Positions 14,498 to 26,944 of a DNA stretch of 64,000 nt are shown here, one piece after another. Position 1 is the first letter of the stretch; the number at the start of each line of letters is the position of its first letter. This DNA comes from Crotophaga sulcirostris. Its lineage: Eukaryota; Chordata; Aves; Cuculiformes; Crotophagidae. The position numbers and the translations under genes are program-made. The stretch spans positions 62,001-126,000 of the forward strand of contig VYZB01000274.1 in assembly GCA_013397455.1 (NCBI GenBank), written 5' to 3'. The notes under the pieces are model-generated. The model had not been told where the DNA came from, searched no databases, and saw only the letters and a program-made list of their open reading frames with translations.

Positions 14498-14974
14498 CAC
14501 AGAGACATGGACCTGTTGGAGCAGGTCCAGAGGAGGGACACAAAAATGATCAGAAGGATGGAACACCTCTCTTATAAGGAAAGGCTGGGAAAGCTGAGGT
14601 TGTTCACCCTAGGGAAGAGAAGACTCAAAGGAGACCTTATTGTGGCTTTTCAGTAATTAAGGGGGGCTTAGAAGAGGGATGGAGACAGACTTTTTAGTAG
14701 GATCTACTGCCATAGGACAAGGGATGATGGTTTTAAACTAAAATAGGATAGATTTAGACTAGGTATAAAGAAGAAATTTTTTGCAACAAGAGTAGTGAAG
14801 CCCTGGAACAGGTGGCCCAGAGAGATGTTAGAAGACCCATCCCTCGAAACATTCAAGGTCAGGTTAGATGGAGTTCTGAGCAACCTGGCCTAGTTGCCAA
14901 TGTCCCTGCCCATGGCAGGGGGAGTGGACTAGATAACCCTTCCAACCCAAATCATGTTATCATTCTATGATTCA
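14498..14974 (+). mobile_element. CR1 LINE 3' fragment, plus strand
   Basis: The plus strand follows the CR1 3' region in order: the end of ORF2 (GACCTGTTGGAGCAGGTCCA, then AAAATGATCAGAAGGATGGA and CTGGGAAAGCTGAGGTTGTT), the stretch for the FKLK and RLDI-type C-terminus, then the 3' UTR with CATGGCAGGGGGAGTGGACT and a final ATTCTATGATT. It is about 480 bp, so heavily 5'-truncated. Frameshifts and stops abolish the frame. It lies opposite in orientation to the 12.45 kb copy. Confidence 0.95.
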
Positions 14975-16400
14975 TTGTTATACTATTGTTCAGGGTGTCA
15001 TGCAGTCCCTACCTGGTGATGAGCTGGACTGATCCACCTTTTCCCCAAGAGACAAGACAGTCAAATGCATATCCCTTGTTTAATAAGAGCTGCTGAATCA
15101 GGTCAGAGCCAAAAGTCACTAACTTTCCCAATTTCTTCTCTCTGATTAACTACAGTAGCCAACCTTCTTGTTACACGGTGCATTCTGTTGTCTTCATTTC
15201 CACAGAAAATTAAATACTGCAAAAAGCAGACTGAATCTTTTTCTTTTTCACTAAAGTTGCACAATTTTCTTTGAAAGGAAGAGAAAGCAGAAAGTATAGA
15301 ATTCCAATAAGACAATTTCACAGTTATCATGATTGTTTTGAGACAGTGGTGTAGTCAATCCTGTGGGAATCCTGTGCTGTGAGAACCCCATATGTTGCTC
15401 TTCTCATCCAGGAGATAACCATGCATCTGGTCCTAAGTCTGAGCAAGACTGACTGCAAAGCTCCAGGGGGTTTGTGACTGGCTTGCACTGATACATTTAG
15501 GATTACAATCCTCCCAAATCTAGATATCACAGCTGTGGACAGCAATGAAATGGGCAGTAAATCTGGAATGGTCTGCAGGAACTCCTCTTCTGGTCCCTTC
15601 CTTCCTTGTAATGGTTTTTTAAAAAAAAAAAAAAGACAAAAAGGTTGATGTTATTTCAGTGATCACTTGTAGATAACTTATTAAAGGAGGAAGGAAGAAT
15701 CAAGGCTGGGTTTTCTGCTGTCCCGTCTTGATGAGCACTCACTGACAGAATGAGGTTATTCTCCAACAGAACCTTTTAAAGAAGTTAATGTTCCAGGCTG
15801 CATTTCCAGTTGGTAAGCCCCCAGACTTCACAAGCAGCCTTTATAGAGCTCCATTCCTCACGCATGATGGAAAATCTGTTTTGCTGGAAGAGCGAGCAGG
15901 TTAATATCAAACCTTGTAAAATGAAGCCATTAATGTTTTGTGTTTGTGACACCACATTTCCCCACTAAGCCACACAACTTCTGTGAAGTTTTTCAACTGC
16001 CAGATTAGTTCAGGTCCCACTTTCCTGACCCACCAAAATGATGATTACAAATTCTGTGCCTGATCCTCATCTGCTGCACAGGGATGTAGTTGGACGTAAC
16101 AAAAATTACAGACGACAGTGTAATTAAACTCAATAATTACATCCCTTCTTAATAACATACATTCTAGAGAGCTGTCCTATGAAATTCAAATTAGTTTTAA
16201 ACTTCATCCACTGTATTACTGCATGCTAATCTGATTGTTACGCTGAGCACATGAAAACAAAAAAATTTACCCCTACATTTATTTGATCAGATGTAAAGCG
16301 TGCTGCTCAGAAGCATTGCGCTCGCCTTTGACCTTGCTACAGAATCACGAATAAGCAGATGACTGCACATCACAGAAGAAGTGACACACTTCACTCATAA
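14975..16400. other. Unique non-coding stretch, A/T-rich right half
   Basis: No gene or repeat is recognised, apart from an A-run near 15619. The stretch 16.08-16.40 kb is listed separately as a possible regulatory block. Confidence 0.55.
16080..16400. promoter_or_regulatory. Candidate cis-regulatory block with homeodomain, octamer-like and nuclear-receptor words
   Basis: Two TAATTA words (16121-16126 and 16134-16139), an octamer-like ATGCTAAT (16223-16230) and TGACCTTG (16329-16336, the reverse form of an ERR/NR5A-like half-site) lie in about 220 bp of unique sequence. The words are seen directly. Regulatory activity is inferred only from clustering, and such words are common in AT-rich DNA. 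Confidence 0.18.
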
Positions 16401-17000
16401 CAGAGAAGCATCAATATATTTATTGATATAAAACAGTGATTTAACAAAGTTTGATAGTAAATGTGACAGTGGTTTAACAAGATTCGATGGCAAAGTGCAC
16501 TTGATTATTTTCTTTATAGGGGACGAGGTCAGACAAAACTGTTATAGAGACACTCCCATTGAGTCACCGATGTTCAGAAAGGACCCCAGTGCTTTCCAAA
16601 CTCTACTCAGACAGGAGTTGAGGTGCAGCTAGACCCAATCCTAGTCCCAGACTTGGTCAACAGTTTATGTCTAAAAGATTATATATACGCAATCAATACT
16701 TTATATCATTTAGCTAAGATCACAAAGTTTCAGTGCGCTTCTTCCCAAGTCACTTACCAGGTATCTGACATGATAAAGATTCTTTCAGCCTCAAGAAGTA
16801 ACCTTGAGAGGCATCCCTGTTCGAGGGGAGATCCCAGCATCCAGCCCGCTGCCGTGGAGGAGAGCTCAAAGGGCCCTTGGGCTGCTCACTGTTTATGGAG
16901 TAACATGATTGACCCATAGTCATATTTACATACCAACAGTAGGTGCCAGTTTCTTCCAAATCTGGCTTGTGTCAGACTCTGACCAGCACTGTGGTCAGGT
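16401..17000 (-). mobile_element. Candidate solo LTR of an endogenous retrovirus-like element, minus strand
   Basis: Read on the minus strand, the order is a TATATAA-type box near 16679-16690 and then, about 260 bp downstream, an AATAAA polyadenylation word (plus-strand TTTATT near 16418-16423). This is the U3-R-U5 order of an LTR. Near the 3' end is a 33-bp imperfect tandem repeat (16434-16499). The sequence also resembles a dispersed bird LTR pattern I recognise, but I cannot name the family safely. No gag or pol is visible nearby, so it would be a solo LTR. Both ends are approximate and the right end could reach 17.3 kb. Confidence 0.5.
16434..16499. repeat. 33-bp imperfect tandem repeat inside the LTR-like element
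   Basis: Units 16434-16466 and 16467-16499 align without gaps at about 23 of 33 positions, each carrying CAGTG.TTTAACAA at its left end. It is probably an internal feature of the LTR. Confidence 0.7.
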
Positions 17001-20000
17001 GAGTGCACTAACATAAATTAGCACTTGGCTATTCTGTTGCTGTCTGCTTCCTCTGAATCCACTTTAAGCCAAATGCAGCTATCACAGCCATCACTGACCA
17101 CCACTTGTTGTTATCGCTTGAACAGGGTTACAGGAAAAGGCCAGATTGGGGCGGGGAAAGCACACCGTCACAACACAGACCTGGAAACTCCTGTTGGGAA
17201 AAGAAGTACAGTAGGCAGAGGCAGATTGAGTCCTTGGCTAATATGAAGGCAACTCCTTTCAAATTGATGACAAGAGATTTCCTTGCTAAAGAGCTTTTAA
17301 AGTTACTCCTATACTGGACAAAAATAAAAGGGTGCTAGGTAGTGGCTGATATATCTAACAACTCTTTGTGATCCTAACGTCAGCATGCCAGGCTTCCCAA
17401 AGCTGCTCCTCACCCTTAAAAGTCTTGAGCTTCATCGTTGCTGCAAATGACTGACAGTTTGTACCTGGAACAATGACACAGCAGTTGCTGAAAATGGTTT
17501 AAGAAGGACATGGATGGTAGGATGGTAGTGGTGTAAACCTCTTGGCCCTTCCCTGAAGCAGCATCAGAGGGCAGAGAAAGGATGAGCAGGTGAAATTCTG
17601 CTATGGAACAGTGCACAGCCACCAACACTGCCAGACACAGAACAGGTGCCCACATGGTATTACAAGGATGCCCAATTTGGTCCACCCAGGCACAGGGGTG
17701 AACTGATTCCACCCATTCCTACCGAGGCTGAGAGCAGGCTCCACTTCCATGGTGAAGGTGTAGCTATGGGGTTTATTCACTGTCTTGTTCCAGCTGCTGT
17801 GCCCAAGCAAAGGGCTGCCTGACATCTAACACCAGACAGCCCCACTCACATCATCCGCAGATCTTATTATCCTTTTTCCCATCTCTCAGTGCTCCATTTA
17901 ACCACCCTTGTACTTCCTTATGTCCACTTCAGTCTTCTCCCAAATCAACAACCCGCCTCAAATTATCTTTTCCACACAGACACGAAATTGGGCATTTCTG
18001 ACACTGTTACCTGTGTAATCTTCATCTGAAGTAACATACCTGATACAGTTACCTGGGTATGGTAGCTTTTCATGGCTGTGCTTCCCCAGAGGTCATCAAT
18101 GCTCCCTGCAGTTATCTGTGGAGTTTGGCCATGTCTCACACAACGGCCTTTTAGCCACCTGTGATATGTGGCCATTCTTCATGGCACCATAAGTAACTTC
18201 TCTCAGAGTCTCACACTGCTATTTGTTACATCCAGTGGTTTTCTCATGTCACGTTCAACATTTTTCCACATCCTGTTCAGCTTTGTTTACCCTAGGCCAG
18301 AGCCCAGTCAGTGCTCTCATCATTTGCCTGCAGTTCTAACTGCAGTAGTCTAACTTTTTAGTACAGGTCTTGTAGCGTGAGTCTATAATAGTTGAGTAAG
18401 CATGCTCAAATACTCATTTTTGGAGATCAAACTGAAATGGACTTAGAAGAGCTGTTTGTGCTTTCCCATTAGGCTGAAGGGGTCAAGGGATGCACTGATG
18501 GATTTCATGATCAGAAAGACTTGCTTGACTCCTTGACTCATGAATGCTGCTGGCCTTTAACTAAGGTGCTATTGCAGCATGAAAAAATACAATCAAGTAA
18601 AAAACACCAGAGTACAAACCATGGCTTTTGTAGGCCACAGGATTAGTGCACTTTGGTTTAAAATTCCATTGATAATCGAAATTAGTTGGCTACCTTTTGG
18701 CACAGGGGCTGATTAGCCTCCCAGAATAGAACACACTTTTAAAAACAGTATTCAAAAGCAAGTAAAGTGATGGAAAGGGAATAACTAGCTTAGAGTACAA
18801 AAATAGGATCCTGTTGAGTATGAATGTTACCTGAAGAGAAAGTGCAGTTTGTACATTGCATTTGTACAAGAATGAAAGAAATCTAACATACACTGAAAAC
18901 ATGTGAAGATATATCGGGGAAAATCTTATATGGCTTGGTTAGAAACTAGAAGTTAAAATCTAGTTCAACGAAATAAGACAGGCTGTATTACTGTGAGTTG
19001 ATATGAAAATATAAAAATAGCAAGGTTACCAATTTAGCTAAATTGGTATGTCTTTGTGTAGGACAACCCCTCCTGTTTCCAAGGTCTGCAACTCAGACAA
19101 ATTTGAATCACTGCAGAGCAGTCTTACTCACAGAAAATTAGAAGCTTCATTTGTTGAGTCTTGCTTGTGCTTTGAGACTGATTCTCACTCAAAATATTAA
19201 AAAAGAACTGACCAGACCCTGAAGCTTTTATGGAGGTGCCCATATTTCTGAACTCTAAACACTAGACGGAAGAGCAAACAGCTCTGTGCCACTGACTTAT
19301 TTACTTTCTTATAAGCTAGACTGAACATGTAATCTCGACAACCAATTTGATATGGTTATTCTGAAAGCATAGATTTGTTATTCCGCTCATCGCTCTTTTT
19401 TTACATAGAATTGTTACGTTTTTTGCTTGTTTGAACCTCTGTAAATGTTCATGCCTGACAATGTGAAAAGCCGGTAAGGCTTTTCTCCTGCCCAGCCAGA
19501 TGTTCAGGGCATTAGGTCTAGCAGAAATCATCTTATTTAGGAGGTTAAATTCACTGTCCCTGAGTACGAAGGATGATGTTCAGAAAGCTTGAAGAAAATA
19601 ATGCATACTATCTCAACAAAGCTAGAACCTCACTACATTCTAACTTTTAGCTCATGTCTGAAGAATTAATTGGTGACATTGGTGATGGCTGTCAGGGGTG
19701 AATTCTTTGTCTTTATTCTTGTCAGAAGATATTTTGTCTACATACCAAGTGGCCTCATTAAGTCCCCAAGAAGGTAGCAAGTGAAATACCCAGCACCACT
19801 TTGAGGACTACATCTGCAAAATTAAGGACTATAAATTTCTAAAACTGCCTGTAAATTTTTTTAAGTCTTTCAAATCTTACGTGGAAAAGCAGAGTTTATT
19901 CTTAAGACACCTGAGTATCAATACCTAAAACAGTTCTTAGCCCTGAAACGGAAGAGGATTTCTTTCTGCTTTCTCTGGTGGCTTGGTCTTTGTCACCCAC

Positions 20001-23000
20001 TGTTGGACAAACAGGGAGAAGATGCCTTCTGATACGTACAGCAATGTTCCTGGGGCTTGTGTGGCATGTCCTAGCTCACATGGACAAGGACTCTGTGGGG
20101 GGACTTACACAGCTGTGCTGACATAGGTAAATGGCCAGGACGCCTTATAAAATGATTGGGGGCAGGCGAGCTGTCAATGAGATAAATCTGCACCTCTTTG
20201 CATCTTACACAAATGGGTGGGGAACTTTTTCCCACTGCTATAACTGTTTTTCTGAATGTGCCAGCTTCTAGTGACCCGCACAGGAGGAATCCTACTGGGG
20301 TGTGTGTTAGGGCAGGACTTAGCCAGCACCGTTAACAATGCTGGCCACAGAAAACAAGTTGACAAGAAAAAAAATCTACAAGTGTACACAGGCCGAAACA
20401 ATTATTTTAAGCTATGTAAAATTTGAGTTCAAACACTGTCCAAACAGAGGGCGTGTCCTGGTTTGAGGCTTTAAGCCAGCAGATAAAGGGCAATGGAGAG
20501 AACTAGTTTGCGGTATACATCTTGCTCCCAGACATTGTGGACTGTTTGTCTGAACTGCTGGTTTTAGGCACATACTAGTAAAAATACAGGGCATCTTCAT
20601 TCTGGTGCAAATTCTGCTATGTTCATATCTTCCTGTACAGTAATTAGGAATTTGCAGTTACCCATATGGAGATAGTATCTTCTCTCTTGTCAATAGGCAG
20701 ATGCCAGAAAATTTAAGAAAACAAAAAAAACCCAACCCATTTGTGGCATATAAACTGCTCATATGTGCTAAGGAAACGAAGCATACTACCTGCTTACACC
20801 CACTCAGCTTGAGCTTTCCTGCCAGTACACTTCATTATACAAGTGTAATTTGCTTTCATAAAGCTATGAGATGATTTTCCCAAATTTAGGTGTATCACAC
20901 CCTATCAACAGCCTCTGTGTGTGTGTGTAAGCATGTGCATAAGCGTGGGGTTTTTTTTCTATTAGAAAGAATCAATCTGATGTTAAAAAAGCAGAAAGCT
21001 GGTTCCTCACTCCTTAAAGAGGGAATAATTCGGATGGCAGTGTTGCAGGGTGCATGGCTCATTGTATTCGCATCCCTCTTGCTGCACTCCCATTCCTCAT
21101 TAATCTTGTCCATGGTGAAATGAATCTTTTCTTCATGAATCTTTTCCATGTTCTCAGACAAGAAACTAATCTTTGCATTTAGCCTACTGAACATTGAATT
21201 TGAAATAGCAGCTCCCATCATACCTTGCTGTGGCCAAAAGAGTCCATCTTACAGGAGGTTCGAGCACAATGTTGTTTATGAAATTGGTCTTCCCCGAAGC
21301 TGAAGTGGAATGTTGTCATCTTACACTGGCGAAGCAGATGGTGCGTTTTCCTGTGACTAATTAGCTATGCAGTGCCTAGTCTGCAAAGAGCGTGAGGAAA
21401 TCCTTCATGCCTGTCTGCTACTTTCTCTTCCCCCTCAGGTCCTCTACCTGTGCAGCACACCACCACAGATCGTAGTGGTTGAGAGCTCATTGGCTGGACA
21501 TTGTCCAACAAAACGTGGTCCTGATCTATTTCAGGACTTTGGCAATTTAACGTATCACTCGTGATTAGTCACGAGAGGCTTGCTTGGGCTGCTGCTGGGC
21601 ACAGGTTTATTTGGCACTGACAGCAGAGATGAGAAGCCTCTTGGGCTGACTGCTGTGAGGATGGGTTTATGGCACCTCTGCAGTCCAGCCAGTACCTGTT
21701 GTGGAGTTTCACATCAGGGCAGGGGCCTTGTTCCTGTTCCCCCCCCCACCCCGGGAAGCTCTTGGATGTGGCCTACTGAGATCCGCTCAAATCTTAGAGA
21801 AACTTGGGGTTTCAGTCTGTGATTTAAGTAAGCTATGTAAATCTAGATTTTAAGAGATGTTAGGACTATGGTAGTGTGCCCTTCTATTGACAGTACAACA
21901 AGCGATGTACTTACAAATAAGTCAAATGAATTTTCAACCAGAAACATCTGGCACCATAACAACTGGTGTGGTTATGTGTGTGGCTAGTGATGAGGAGTGT
22001 GTAATATCGTTTCAAGACAGCAGGAAAGGGAATAATGAAAGGGAATAGTGAAAAGCAATCTCCCAAGCTTGAGTCCACTGGCAGCTCTGTAGCATTCATC
22101 CTCAGCTTTCCAGAGAGACGCCTGACTGCCAGACTATCTAACCACTGCCTGACCTGCCATCAGTGGGCACCATCAACAGCTTCGGGTTCTTCGCTGAGTT
22201 GTAGCCTAAATTGGCTTAAACAGGCCTAGGATTTGTAACCTGTCACTGCTGCTTGACAAGCACTTAGCAAAGATGATTAAGTAAGTGCAGTGTTCTTAGA
22301 CAGAATGTACTCAGCTAAAAAAATCCTCTGATAAGTCCTAAAATTATTTTTTAATGTATTGGTTGCAAACTTTGCATCTCCATGCCTTATACACAAATCC
22401 TACAGATGCAGTTTGGTCTGTGAATATGTATGTTGTCATCTTCTTGCTCCGTGCACAGATAAGTGTGGGCATGAATTAGATGTAACTGTTCTGGTCAGTG
22501 AAATGCTTAAAAGTCTAGCTGGATTCAAAAAGCTTTGCAGAAAGGCTATCATTTTGCACACTGAAGAGGGTATTGGGGCAAATTTATTGGCAGATGATAA
22601 CAGCAAGGCCTTATGTTGAATTCTTCTGCAATAAACTGAAGTGACTTCATCTGAAACCTTATATTCATACTGGTGTGGAAAAAAGTCAGATGGGGACATC
22701 AGTGAGGCATTTATGAATTAGGAGAATAAGGCAAAAAGTGATGGTTTTTTTTTAAGAAATCGTCTCCTGAAATTAACAGCAATCAAGTGCATGCTAAATA
22801 AAGCAAACACTTTTATTGTCACTGTGAGTATCCTACTGCAAGACATGATGGAATAACATGATTGTAGGACTTTAGTACCCATATCGCTCCTTGAGAGAGG
22901 CATAAAACTTCATTGTGATACCCTGTGTAAACGGGACACTGCTTTCAACCTATATGTTGTGCTACACAAGCTAAGCCCTTAAAGTCTTATTGTGACACAG

Positions 23001-23728
23001 AAAGCTTTGGATTTCTTGACTGGGTCTACCCAAACTCTCAGGCAAGTAAATAGCATTGAATGTGCCCTGCAACATGTTTCAATGGAATGACTCATGCTTT
23101 GAAGAGTCAGAACATGAGATGTCTTATTGGCATTTCTTTTGGAAAAGGGATAAGCTACTACCAGGAGCTAAAAAAAAAATCAGTAAAACACTGCTGTGTG
23201 AGTCCATGTGGGAAGTACACGTGTTTCTGGTGAGTGTTGTTACACTCATTCTTCCATGAAGATTTACAAGCTGTTTACAATCTATTTTTCCAACTCCAAT
23301 ACTAGATGAAGGAGTGGACGGATATCTGTGTCCCCCACTGAATGATCATTGATTGAAAACTAAGATTTGTTGCTTTTAGCAGTAAAAAAATGAATCTTTC
23401 TACTACAGTACATAGTGTTACCTCTTTTTTCTGCCTGCTGTAGAGAGGTGCACATAGAGTGCACCTTGCACCTTGCCCCCGGGATTTCACTAACAAATGT
23501 GGACAGGTATTTTCCCAGCAAGTTGAGCAATCAGTTTCAATACACTTTGGGTAGCAGTTACACTGATTCAAAACACAGATGTGTTTCGAACTCTAAGAAG
23601 GAGATTAGTAACTATTTAAATCACCAGTCTAGGTGTGCTTTTCCTAGGAAATGAATGCATGTTGAAAACTGCTCAGCTGGGCATCTCTGAAAATCCCAGT
23701 CCAGATGTATGGTGATAAAACAAAGATC
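17001..23728. other. Unique non-coding stretch
   Basis: No gene is recognised. Short features are the palindrome at 19027-19048, a short TG run at 20916-20928 and a somewhat GC-richer stretch at 21.56-21.80 kb with a C-run. A 108-codon minus-strand frame at 20895-21221 has a charged, coiled-coil-like middle but no recognised family. It is treated as chance. Confidence 0.55.
19027..19048. repeat. Perfect 22-bp palindrome
   Basis: The half TACCAATTTAG is followed at once by its exact reverse complement, with no spacer. With 11 matching base pairs, a perfect palindrome of this size is expected only a few times per hundred windows of this length and composition. It could be a dimeric protein-binding site, a cruciform-prone spot or chance. 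Confidence 0.95.
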
Positions 23729-23729
23729 G

Positions 23730-24627
23730 TAGAGTAATAGAGTAATAGAATAATTTGGGTTCTAAGGAACCTTTAAAGGTTGTCTAGTCCAACAGCTCTG
23801 AAAAAGCAGGGACATCTTTAACCAAATCAGGTTGTTCAGAGCTCTGTCTGACCTCACCTTGAATGTTTCCAGGGATGGGGGCATCTATGCTCCAGTGTTT
23901 CACCACCCTCACAGTTAAAAAATCTCTTACTTATAACTAGTCTAAATTTACCCAGTTTTAGTTTAAAACCATCACCCCTTGTCCTACTGCAACAAGCCCT
24001 ACTAAAATGTTTGTTTCTATCTTTCTTATAGGTACGAAAAGCTGCAATAAGGTCTCCTTGGGTCCTTCTGTTCTGCAGACTGAACAGTCCCAACTCTCTC
24101 AGCCTTTCCTCGGAGGAGAGGTGCTCCATCCCTCTGATCATTTTTGTGTCCCTCCTCTGGACCTGCTCCAACAGGTCCTTCCTGTGCTGAGGACTCCACA
24201 GCTGGATGCAGTACTCCAGGTGGGGTCTCACCAGAGTGGAGTAAAGGGGCAGAATCACCTCCTCAACCTGTTGGCTCAGGATATGGTTGGCCTTCTACAA
24301 ACGTATGTTCCCACCCATGTCCAGCCTTTCGTCCACCAGTACCTCAAAGTCCTTTTCCACCAGGTTGCTCTCAATCTCTTCATCCTTCAGCCTGTATTGA
24401 TACTGGGGGTTACTGCGACCCAAGTGCAGAACTTTGCACTTGGCCTTGTTGAACCTCGTAAGGTTCACATGGGCCCACATCTCAAGCTTGTCCAGATCCC
24501 TCTGGATGGTACCCAGTCCCTCAGGCATGTCAGCTGCAGTGCTCAGCTTGGTGTCATCTGCAAACTTGGTGAGGGTGCACTCAATCCTACTGTGTATGTC
24601 ACTGATGAAGGTATTAAACAGCACTGG
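23730..24627 (-). mobile_element. CR1 LINE, about 0.9 kb: end of ORF2 reverse transcriptase plus 3' UTR
   Basis: Starts at the left with a degenerate AGTAATAG tail array. On the minus strand, a frame at 24295-24693 holds the reverse transcriptase box FADDTKL; its catalytic Asp pair lies at 24553-24558 and is intact. Then come the CR1 pieces DLDKLEMWAHVN, FNKAKCKVLHLG and VLVDERL. After a frame change, the frame at 23854-24258 continues with LPLYSTLVRPHLEYC, VQRRDTKMIRGMEHLSSEE and LRELGLFSLQNRR, the usual CR1 C-terminus. The break near 24.26-24.30 kb coincides with a small rearrangement against the family pattern. The copy is 5'-truncated just upstream of the FADD region and cannot be autonomous. 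Confidence 0.96.
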
Positions 24628-26183
24628 ATACTTTGATTGTTCAGAAGGCAACACACACTGTTGAGACATTGCATTTGATTGTTTTTTTGTCATGTGGAGT
24701 CATATGCCCTGAGAGGCAGGATGCAGTCTCTACGTGTTTACTATTTACCAGGTGCTCCTGATAAAAGAGGATTCTTGTTTACATCTCTGTTTGTTTTCTT
24801 TTCTGTTTGCTTGTTTTGTTCTCAACTGTTCCTCCTATTAATATGTCTTCTGGAACTGGCTGGCCTACTTTAGGCTAAAAATAGCCCTTGTTGCTACTGC
24901 TGTAGCTCCATGCAAGCTACACAACACTCTCACTAGGAAAGAAGACCTCATGCCCTGCTGAGCTTCCGTGAAATGACAAACAGGTCAGAAATCCCTATGA
25001 CCAAAAAGCAGGAGGAAAAACAAATTCTGCCTTCCTGCTCCACATCTGTTAGGCCTGCTGATGGTGCAAAGTTGTGAAACAGGAGAAAGGTTTCCATTCT
25101 GCCTCCCCTACATCCACCAAGGACAGCAGGTGCCACTACACTCATGGTGAGACATGAAAGAAGCATTGAAACTACAGGGATGTGAAGCTGCAAAGAAGAC
25201 ATTTTCATGATAGTTTCTAAGCAGTCATTTTTCAAATTAACTTTACTTGATTGATCTTTTGGGTAAATATCAGTCTTCGGGTACAATCAGATCAATGCTG
25301 CCCATCAGTGCAATGCTGTTGCACTGCTCAAACAAACAGGAATACCTGCAAGTGAGATGTGTTCAGTGGGCTGTGCCCATGCTTCTGATGTCCTACAAAT
25401 GAAAAAGTCTCTGGACAGGCAAATGTATTTTCCTCTGCACTGCTGCAGACAAAACTTAAATACTTCTCAACCATAAGTGGACAACTTAACACTACATGTC
25501 AGCTTCTGCCCCTTGGTCCATGTGGCCCATGATGCGCAGTGGTGAGACACAGTCTGGGCAGTGTGGCACTCTGCTCCCCATCTGGGAAATGGAGGGGTAA
25601 TGAAGTACTCAGAAGCACTTCTCCAGCTACCTTGGCAACTGAGAAATGAAGCTCCATTTCTCCATAGATTAAAATTCTGTTTTAATTGTTTACTCCAGCT
25701 TGTGGATGCTATTTTTTTTCCATTTTACAGTTAAGGCATATTGGCAAGAACAGTTCACACACTTATGGAAAGCCAGGAATTTATGCTCATTTGCAGTAGA
25801 ATAACTCCTGGGTCACCTTTCTTTGCCCTGCTATCTAGGAATTTGCCTTACTTGTAAGTAGTCGGGATGGTATCATTCTCACTTACAAAGGCGCAGCTGT
25901 GACTTGGAGGCAAATCTGAGCCTTAGGCGGAGCAAGCACAAGGTACTCTCTTGGTGTCCTCCCTGAACTCGTAAGTGAGAGTTTGTTGAGGAAAGGTAAT
26001 GTTGGATACTATGAGTTAAGTGGCCCAGTAGCTGCTGCACAGCAAGAGCTGCTCAGGTGGTTGGGTCAATGGGCAATTTTTGAGTGTGAGCCCACACCAC
26101 TCTGCAGCAGTCTTGGTCAGCAGTCCTGCCTGCTGCAGGATGAGGCGTGGGGGAAGGATGCATAGCAGTGATGCCAGCGCCTT
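24628..26183. other. Unique non-coding stretch
   Basis: No repeat or gene is recognised. The 112-codon minus frame at 24948-25286 has no domain signature. Confidence 0.55.
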
Positions 26184-26319
26184 TGGAATCACCATCCCTG
26201 GAGGTATTTAAAAGGTGGGTAGATGAAGCACTTAGGGATATGGTCTAGTAGCAGACAGGTGCAGTTGGACTTGATGATCTCAAAGGTCTTTTCCAACCAA
26301 GCAAAGCAATTCTATGATT
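26184..26319 (+). mobile_element. CR1 LINE 3'-end fragment, plus strand
   Basis: About 135 bp of CR1 3' UTR: CACCATCCCTGGAGGTATTT, then GTTGGACTTGATGATCTCAA, GGTCTTTTCCAACC and a single remaining ATTCTATGATT tail unit. The 5' limit is approximate. Confidence 0.92.
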
Positions 26320-26607
26320 ATAGACCTGGATCCCACCTTGCTGCCCTTGGCATGACCTGTGCTCCAGGCTGTGAGGACCCTCTAACCCAGAGCATCCCTG
26401 GGCTCAGGGGCACCAACAGTGTTACGGGTCACCCACATCTCATCCCTCTGTGTTTCCACTTTCCTCCCTGCTTCCATTGTCCTCCTCGCTCCCTTTTTTG
26501 TGGCGGGGTGTGCAGTCCAGTGTGTGGATGCTGGGTGAAGCCGCTGGAGCTGCATGCTCGCTGCCCCACCGCGTCCAGCCGCTCTGCCTGGCAATTGCTG
26601 GATTGAG

Positions 26608-26848
26608 TCATAGAATCATGGAATGGCTTGGGTTGGAAGGGGCCTTAAAGACCACCCAGTTCCACACCCCCCGCCATGGGCAGAGACCCCTCCCACCAGC
26701 GCAGGCTGCCCAAAACCCCATCCGACCTGGCCTTGAATGCCTCCAGGGAGGGGGCACCACAGCTTCCTTGGGTAACCTGTGCCAGGGCCTCACTGCCCTC
26801 AGCGTGAAGCATCTCTTCCTGATGTCTAATCTAAACCTTTCCCCTGCG
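26608..26848 (-). mobile_element. CR1 LINE 3'-end fragment, minus strand, GC-rich variant
   Basis: Begins with TCATAGAATCATGGAATGG (tail units), followed by GGTTGGAAGGGGCCTTAAAG, CCATGGGCAGAGACC, CTGGCCTTGAATGCCTCCAG and CTTCCTGATGTCTAATC, the CR1 3' UTR and ORF2 end on the minus strand. It stops abruptly where the CpG-rich block begins. Its GC content is higher than that of the other copies, consistent with its surroundings. Confidence 0.95.
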
Positions 26849-26944
26849 TGGGGAGGGGTCGCGTGGAAAGCCCCGGGGGCCGGTGGCTCGGGCACAAAGG
26901 AGGGTGCCGGGGGCTCGGCAGCGCCGGGCAGGGCCGGGGGAGCC

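Noticed and set aside
20455..20660. GTCCTGGTTT word that resembles one end of some bird endogenous retroviral LTRs
   Set aside because: Only about ten bases match. The following sequence does not follow any LTR pattern I know.
20916..20928. TG dinucleotide run, and similar GA (48032-48045) and TA (about 45250) runs
   Set aside because: Seven units or fewer; ordinary low complexity.
21241..21262. GGTTCGAG word resembling a tRNA B box
   Set aside because: No A box at the right distance and no cloverleaf could be formed.
24007..24636. 209-codon plus-strand frame
   Set aside because: It is the antisense shadow of the CR1 reverse transcriptase region on the minus strand.
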